DNA from: Lunularia cruciata | Lineage: Eukaryota; Streptophyta; Marchantiopsida; Lunulariales; Lunulariaceae | Length of the DNA: 64,000 nt | Assembly: GCA_948567375.1 (NCBI GenBank) | Contig: OX419760.1 | Coordinates: forward strand, 46,066,001 to 46,130,000 | Reading direction: 5' to 3' | Shown here: piece after piece, positions 57,971-64,000 of the stretch | Layout: each line of letters starts with the position of its first letter | Numbering within the stretch: the stretch's first letter is position 1 | Notes under the pieces: generated by a model | What the model was told of the DNA's origin: nothing | Databases searched by the model: none | What the model saw: the letters and a program-made list of their open reading frames with translations, nothing else | Made by a program: the position numbers and the translations under genes

Positions 57971-58420
57971 TAATCAGTCTGTTTACACAACTTGATTCAC
58001 ATTCAATCAGATCAGTACTTGATCTGTCACTCTATAATTTACCAACAACTAGGCATTGATCACAATCAAGCCACACCCACTCTAGCTAAGAGAATCCAAG
58101 TGACGTTCACCGGCCTCTGTCCACCATGTGCAAGAACTCAAAGGCTCAACATTAGAGAAGTGAGCTCTCTAGAGCTGCACTTGAAAGTATACCCTCTGGA
58201 CTCAAGCTAGGTCTCAAACCCTAACGGTCTTGTTGATAGCACACCCAATGGTGCAAATGGTGCAAAGTGATGTTGGGCCCCACCATGAAGTCAATACCTT
58301 GAACACAAAATTTGACCATCGGAAAGTAGTCTACAAGTAACTGCTAAAATACCTCTAACCACTATCAATGCAACTCTAGTGTCTGAGCAATCTAGATGCA
58401 ATACTACAAATAGCATGATA
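57971..58420 (-). repeat. 5' LTR of element E
   Basis: 450 bp, direct repeat of 43,853-44,300, ending at the primer site side with CTGATTA. Confidence 0.85.
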
Positions 58421-59522
58421 TAGTTAGTCACACCTTTTTCTAATACTTTGTGAAATTTTAGATCTTACTTCAAAAGATGCAATCTCTAGATATGGATCAA
58501 TTTCCAAATAGAGTTCCCTTAGGAGACCTACATATCCAAGTATACTTGATCAAAGACCTTGAATTTTTGACTTGGAAATTTACATCAAATTTCATATAAA
58601 ATCATAAGACCTAGCCACTAATTATGCTTGAATTTTTTATTGATTACCTATGTTGATTTGAATTAGAATTTAAGGTGTGATCAAAACTTCAAACCTGATC
58701 AGAATCTCCATCTCAATACATTGATTTCAAGTATCTCAACTTCAAATATCACGTCAAGTTCAAAATGCAAATGACCTAAATGTAGTATTTCTTGAGCTCT
58801 TCATAATCAACATATTGCCTACATCCAAACTTTTGATAGATTATGAAAAGCTATCAAGTTATCAAAGTGTTTGTTTGAGTATGAATTAGATCTCCTTGCT
58901 TCAATTAATCCAACATATCTCAAGCATCAATCCTTCAAATCTCATTTTTTTTTCCAAATTTTAGCCTATTTGTTGCTCTCTCCAAATGGCCCTTTGAAAC
59001 TCCTCTAAATATTAGAAACCCTAGATCAAACATGGTGGAAGCTAAAATTTTTACTTTGGACATATTGACATCCAATCTCTACCCTCAAAGCCTTGAGCAA
59101 GATTTTTATCTCTCCTCTTCTACAAAAGATATAAGTGGATAAATTCTAAACTTGTTCATAAGTTTGCACAAGGAAGATAATAGGATCAAGATTCCTTATC
59201 AAGACAACATGAACATAGGACCAAAGTAAGTTATCTTCTTTGCACAAAATAAATTATGGTGCAAAATCTAGACCTTGATGAGAAAAGAGTTTGGGAGGGG
59301 TAGATCAAGAGCATGGAACATCTCTTGGTTGAATTTGCTCTTAAATGCTCTAGCTCTTACATTTTTTATCACTCTTGGATGCCCTAAATTTTATGATCTA
59401 CTACCACTCTTGAATACCCTAGTTTTTGATGCTCTACTCTCACTTGAAACTCTAAAACTAAAACTTATTAGTCGTTAGTAAACCTCCAAAAACTACATAT
59501 TTCACACCTTTGGATGATGACC
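58421..59522. other. no recognisable gene
   Basis: AT-rich flank of element E; no coding frame or element end identified. Confidence 0.45.
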
Positions 59523-60212
59523 TGTAACACCCATTTGTGCATGTGTGTGGTATTGTGATATTTAGCTTGGTATTACAAGTACTTGAGAGATATTGTTTAT
59601 ATAGAGATAAAGGATGGTTCCACATTAGTCATGATTAGCTAGAGTTAGTCATAGCTAAGATAGAAGGGACCTTACTTTACAGGAGGTGGAAAAGATGAGC
59701 ACCACTATTTTGGATTCTAGTGTGTTAACTTGGTATTATTCCTAGATGTTTGGCTTTGAGGAAAGAGTTGAGAACTCTTGGGCCCGCAAGCATTTTTGTT
59801 TTGGATTCTTCTATAGTCCAAGGATAGCTCATGTGAAGGAATCCTTGACTAGTGGTTGGGTCAAGATAAGATCACATGCTAGTGAAATATGGCCATGTGA
59901 ATGGATATTCCTTTCTACTTTTTGACTTTACTTGACTTTTAGCCTAGTAACTTGAGTTACTCCAATAATTAGTAACTTTGGTACGTAACTATTTCACAAG
60001 TATATAAACAAGGGGTGAGGAGGTACTCATCATCCTTTCATTTGCAAATATCTCTCTCTCATTGAGTTCTCTAGTGAGCAATATCTTGAGTCTTGGAGTG
60101 TTAGCCTTGGAGGAGTATGCTGGAGTTGGAGTTCCTTGCCTTCTTAGTCCATGGTGCGCTACCATAATAGCCATCAGAGGTTCATCTTGAGTGAGAGACA
60201 GGCCGGCTCACA
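59523..60212 (+). repeat. probable solo LTR (family G)
   Basis: Starts TGTAACACCCATTTGTGC, ends GGCCGGCTCACA, with GACC directly before (59,519-59,522) and after (60,213-60,216). A TATA box TATATAAAC lies near 60,000, followed by a CT-rich leader. About 690 bp, no coding domain. Only one copy here, so the call rests on its ends. Confidence 0.5.
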
Positions 60213-60482
60213 GACCAGATTGTAATCTATGCTTCCAATCACCTTATTGTCCATAGGTTTTTCACATAGCAAGCAATCAACCATAGTAACCTTGGCCAAA
60301 TTTACTACAATATTATATGGATAAAACACTAAATTACTACTTTATTTGCTAAGCAAACCATAATATGACAACATGAAAGTTTAATCTTTAATTATTATGT
60401 TAATTTTATGGTGAAGAGAGACTCAATACACTTGTATACTTCTCTTCTTCTATATTTGGAGGAGGATGAGTGTTCTTCAAAC

Positions 60483-60690
60483 CATTCTATGGTGAACTTT
60501 GTTATCTTCATGTCTTGTTCTCCACTTTGTAATATGGTATTGGAGCAAAAGTGAGATTATGAGAGTCTTTTAGTCAAATTATTGAGGGTGATGGTGAATT
60601 TTTTTATCTCCACCTCTTATTTCCCACTTTGCAATATGGTATTAATAGAAGGGAGATTATGGAAGTCTTTCAATTCAAAGTTGTGAGAGT
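60483..60690 (+). repeat. ~105-bp tandem duplication with primer-site-like words
   Basis: Two diverged copies contain CCACTTTGTAATATGGTATT and CCACTTTGCAATATGGTATT (about 60,522 and 60,628), then GAGATTATG(A/G)(G/A)AGTCTTT. TGGTATTGGAGC (about 60,536) differs at two bases from the tRNA-Met primer site, so this could be the end of an old LTR. Confidence 0.5.
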
Positions 60691-63120
60691 GCCTCAATTG
60701 TTAAGTAAGGAATTCATTTTTATCAATTTATGCCATTAATACTAAATTAGGGATGTATAGTGATATCAGAAGTGAGCCTTTGACAAAGCATAATTATTCA
60801 ATATAGAAATTATGAAAGTTTTTCTTCTTGAAAGGCAAAAAATGTGTGATCTTGTCAAACGGGTTGAAACTTGTCTAGTTGGTAATCCTTCATATCATAA
60901 TGTAAGTTATGAAAAAATATCCCTATGGAAGAAATGGGATTTAAACCTATGATACTTTTGCTGCTATAAAAGCCAACAAGAAATGTACTAATCAAATAAT
61001 GAACTATTTTTCTTTTTGTTTCACCAACATTGCTTGGTTACATAGAGAGACTAAGTACAATGGTTACATACAAGTGATGATCATCCCAAGGAGGTTTAGA
61101 ATTTATTTGCAAATGTTTTTCAAAGTTTCATAAAAGCAAGGAAAAAAGTTAGTGAAGGTTAATAAAGACAATCTAAGCATCCCAATTATGTTTATCACAT
61201 TCATATTTAGTTGAGTAGTGTGACAACCCAATGTTGACATACTAATAGCATAATTAGTATAGGTGTTAGCACAAGGATACGGTTTGGAAATAACTAAGAT
61301 TGAAGGAAAAGTGATACTTTCTCACGAGTCATCTATTGTTATGTCTTATCTTCTTGGGAAAGACAATTCCCATAGGAGGGTGATATACCCCACAATGTCA
61401 CAATACAAAAAAACTCAAACACTCAAAACACATTCACAAAAGATCTTCTATAAACATGGCTCTTGAAGATAATGGTCCAATTTGTCTTGAAGATCACTAG
61501 CCTTGAAGATCTTTTCCCTTGCAATTACCTATATCATGTATACCACAACGCAAATGAGAATGTTTGACCCTTCCTAGAAGGCATTCCTCTCTGCTATTCT
61601 ACAAGTTTGTGATGTACTTGATTTTTCATTACATGTGGTACTTCACAATGCTCATTTTCTCAATACTTCAAAACACCCAACAATCCAACACCTAGTCAAG
61701 CTTGATTGTCATCTCACACCTCAACACTTGCATTCCTACTTTGAGTTCCTCACCACTACTCCACTAACAATCATGAACATACACAAATACTAACATTGAT
61801 GCATTAAGGATCATTGTATCTTCTCAAATATAGAATCCAATTCATGTGCACAAAGGCAATTTCAAATTGAGCATACACAAATATGGACAACAAAATGATG
61901 GAGCTTGAATTTTGCACAAGCTTGAACTTGTATTGTGTGGGGAGTGATTCCTCTTATACCTTATGCTATAAAAAGATGGAGGTGCATCCATGATTATGAA
62001 ATATAATGATCCCATAGTTAACTCTCATTAAGACTAACCCTAATGTACCTACTCTATTATGCTAAATTAATATCATGAAGGCATATTATTATGTGAGACT
62101 GGACCCATAGTTGGTCTATAGGAGATTGCAAGGTAGAGGAATTGTGGGACAACCCTTACATAGCTGGCCCTTCTTTGGGCTCAAGGAGGAAATGCATGCA
62201 AGATTCTCATAGTCACATAGATGTCTTGCAAGACTAGGTCTACCTTAGGACACTTAACCTTGGAGATGGCTCATAGAACTATCATCCTTGAGAGCCCATT
62301 GGTCTCCTTGGTTGTCACCCTCTTCTCAACAATCCTTAAGCTTGCTCCCTATTCCATTGTACTGGCTATTGATTGGTTCTAGACTAACGCCAACACCTTC
62401 ATCCATCAACCAACCTAGATATAGTGAACTGAAGTCTCTTTTATACTTGGGGGTCAAATCCAAAAAGAAAATTTTTTTACACTTCCAATCCTTCCTCTAC
62501 GGCGGCTATCTCCTTCCAATGCCATGCCATTAATACCAATAAGCTCCTAAGTGGGCCGCCTTTGTATTAATGGCCTACCTAATTTTTTTCCTACTAATCT
62601 ACATGCCCACAGTGTTCTAGCCCATTCTCCCATTCTTCCCATAAGGAGAATCTTGTAGTTGGAGTCCCATAATAGTTCATCTGTACCTAAAATCCTATAA
62701 TACACATCTCGTAGCACCGACTTGCCTATAGGCTACAATTCCTTCAACACCTATCTTGGCTAGATGACAAGGTAATCCCTATTGAGGATGCTTATTATAC
62801 ACTACCAATGACAAGACTCTAGCTAGACATTGGAATAATGGTCCCAATGATATGGCACTAGCAAAATTTTCTTATTGCACATGACTATCATCATCTTTTA
62901 GATTATATATATGTTGTTGCACCATAGTGGTGCCATATTGCCAACATCTTGTCCTTGATTACATGCCATCATGGTGATTGTGGTGCTATTATTTCTTCAA
63001 AATTTGCTTTTGATGATCATATCAAGCTTAAGTGCTAAGAGAATCGTGGAAAATGATTGAATTATTGAAAGAAGTAACTAAAATGGAGAGGTACTCAAAG
63101 GAGTGACCCTGGCAAGCTAG
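60691..63120. other. no recognisable gene
   Basis: AT-rich. A minus-strand TATA-like GTATAAAA lies near 62,439-62,446. No domain is recognisable on either strand. Confidence 0.4.
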
Positions 63121-63445
63121 AATGGGAGAAGCACTTGGAGTGATTTAGGATAACCTTGAGTACTTGCAAAATGTTTAGCACTCAGAGTGATGTAATCCCA
63201 AATGATGTCAAGAAGAATGAGTATGGAGACTACATGAGCTATAGGGCCAAGTATCAAAGTGATAAGCAAAGTTGTATTAAAAAGGAAATAAAAACCACTT
63301 GGAGAGGTGTAGAATGACCCAATATGCTTGAGGATGGAACAATAATTAGAGTGTTGAGGGATCATCTGGAGTGCTTGCAAGATATGTAACACTTGGAGTG
63401 CCGATAGGTGAAGCATATAGGCCCAAGTGCCACTTTTGCACTTGG
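63121..63445. repeat. diverged ~214-bp repeat rich in CACTTGGAGTG
   Basis: CTTGAGTACTTGCAAAATG...AGCACTCAGAGTG (from 63,151) resembles CTGGAGTGCTTGCAAGATA...ACACTTGGAGTG (from 63,366). CACTTGGAG recurs at 63,132, 63,297, 63,391 and 63,437. Confidence 0.5.
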
Positions 63446-64000
63446 AGGGAAGTGCCACCACAATTTGAACTTGCCGCAATTGGCACTTACCTCTAATAGC
63501 ACTCATTAGCCAAGGTTGTTACCTACAAGATAACTATTGGCACTTTGAGGGCAAGTGTGGCATGGGAGAAAGTGGCTGGCAAATATATTTCTAGTGATTG
63601 GGGAGTGGGAGAGTGATTTTGCCCAAAGACAACATGTAGAGGTCTTTGCCTACATAACAATGAATGCTTACCTACTCTATAACTACCAGATTATTGAGGA
63701 ATGACCAGGATGTGGGTGTATAATTGAAGTGCTTGGCCTATAGTATCACTTTTTGCAATTGAATCCAATTGCTTAGCTAATCAAGTAGTGTCCTACAAAT
63801 TTCTATGAAGTAGTGAGTACTCAAAGTCATTTTTGAGAGTGACACTTGGTGTGATCTAAGGTACTTGGCATGAATTGAGGTACTCAACATAGTACATTAA
63901 TAACTTTTAGCATCCCTTTGTATGCAAGAACCATGGTGGTCATTCTCAAGACTTACAAGAAGGCTCTTGAGGTCATCCTTAGATTCCTTGTTGTGAAAAA
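63446..64000. other. no recognisable gene
   Basis: More CACTTG/AGTACTC-like words, otherwise featureless to the window end. Confidence 0.4.

Larger units (their letters stand above)
43853..58420 (-). mobile_element. Ty3/gypsy element E with cytosine methyltransferase and PHD finger (decayed, twice interrupted)
   Basis: Two direct repeats of ~450 bp (43,853-44,300 and 57,971-58,420) bound a minus-strand element. Its order is long leader, gag with two CCHC knuckles, aspartic protease, a unique linker, cytosine-C5 methyltransferase, RT, RNase H, integrase and PHD finger, ending at a stop at 44,560-44,562. RT before integrase makes it Ty3/gypsy. Two ~2.5-kb elements (F1, F2) are inserted in the integrase core and in RT; without them it is about 9.5 kb. 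The reading frame is largely continuous apart from scattered stops and a few indels, so it is a decayed autonomous element. No target duplication could be matched. Confidence 0.85.

Overview
This window is AT-rich nuclear DNA of a land plant. It consists almost entirely of old, broken transposable elements, with one recognisable host gene copy: a plant UDP-glycosyltransferase with GT-AG introns on the minus strand at 34.5-37.0 kb. The plant PSPG-type glycosyltransferase, tRNA-Met-type primer sites, nested Ty3/gypsy elements and many single-codon decays suggest a large, slowly purged genome. A conifer or other gymnosperm is my best guess, but the sequence does not prove it. I see no tRNA, rRNA, CRISPR or bacterial operon.

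Layout. (1) 1-1.5 kb: a Mutator-like (MULE/FAR1-type) transposase remnant on the minus strand, with an LTR of family C inserted in its 3' end. (2) 3,424-9,325: a structurally complete but inactive Ty3/gypsy chromovirus (family A), with two LTRs, a 5-bp target duplication (AATTA) and a solo LTR of its own family inserted backwards inside it. (3) 13.3-25.4 kb: a second Ty3 lineage (B), split by a 7.7-kb block of family A pieces (15,825-23,556) that run in opposite directions. (4) 25.4-30.6 kb: a third Ty3 element (C), minus strand, reading gag, protease, RT, RNase H and integrase, with an LTR whose two ends form ~100-bp inverted arms. (5) 30.6-43.8 kb: the least repetitive part, holding the UGT pseudogene (four exons, three frameshifts), hairpins, short duplications and a C-type solo LTR. 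(6) 43.9-58.4 kb: a large Ty3/gypsy element (E), minus strand, interrupted by two ~2.5-kb elements with TGTTG...CAACA ends (F). (7) 58.4-64 kb: mostly unrecognised, with a probable solo LTR at 59.5-60.2 kb.

The most striking item is element E. Between its protease and reverse transcriptase lies a ~1-kb cytosine-C5 DNA methyltransferase domain (motifs I, II, IV, the late ERE...F region and X), and its pol reading frame ends in a C4HC3 PHD finger behind the integrase. The element thus once carried both a DNA-methylation enzyme and a chromatin-reading module. Both are now decayed; the catalytic Pro-Cys of motif IV reads Pro-Tyr followed by a stop.

No retroelement here looks able to move by itself: every pol frame has stops or frameshifts. 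Many stops are TAG or TGA where a related copy or the family pattern has CAG or TGG, as expected from deamination of methylated CHG/CG cytosines.
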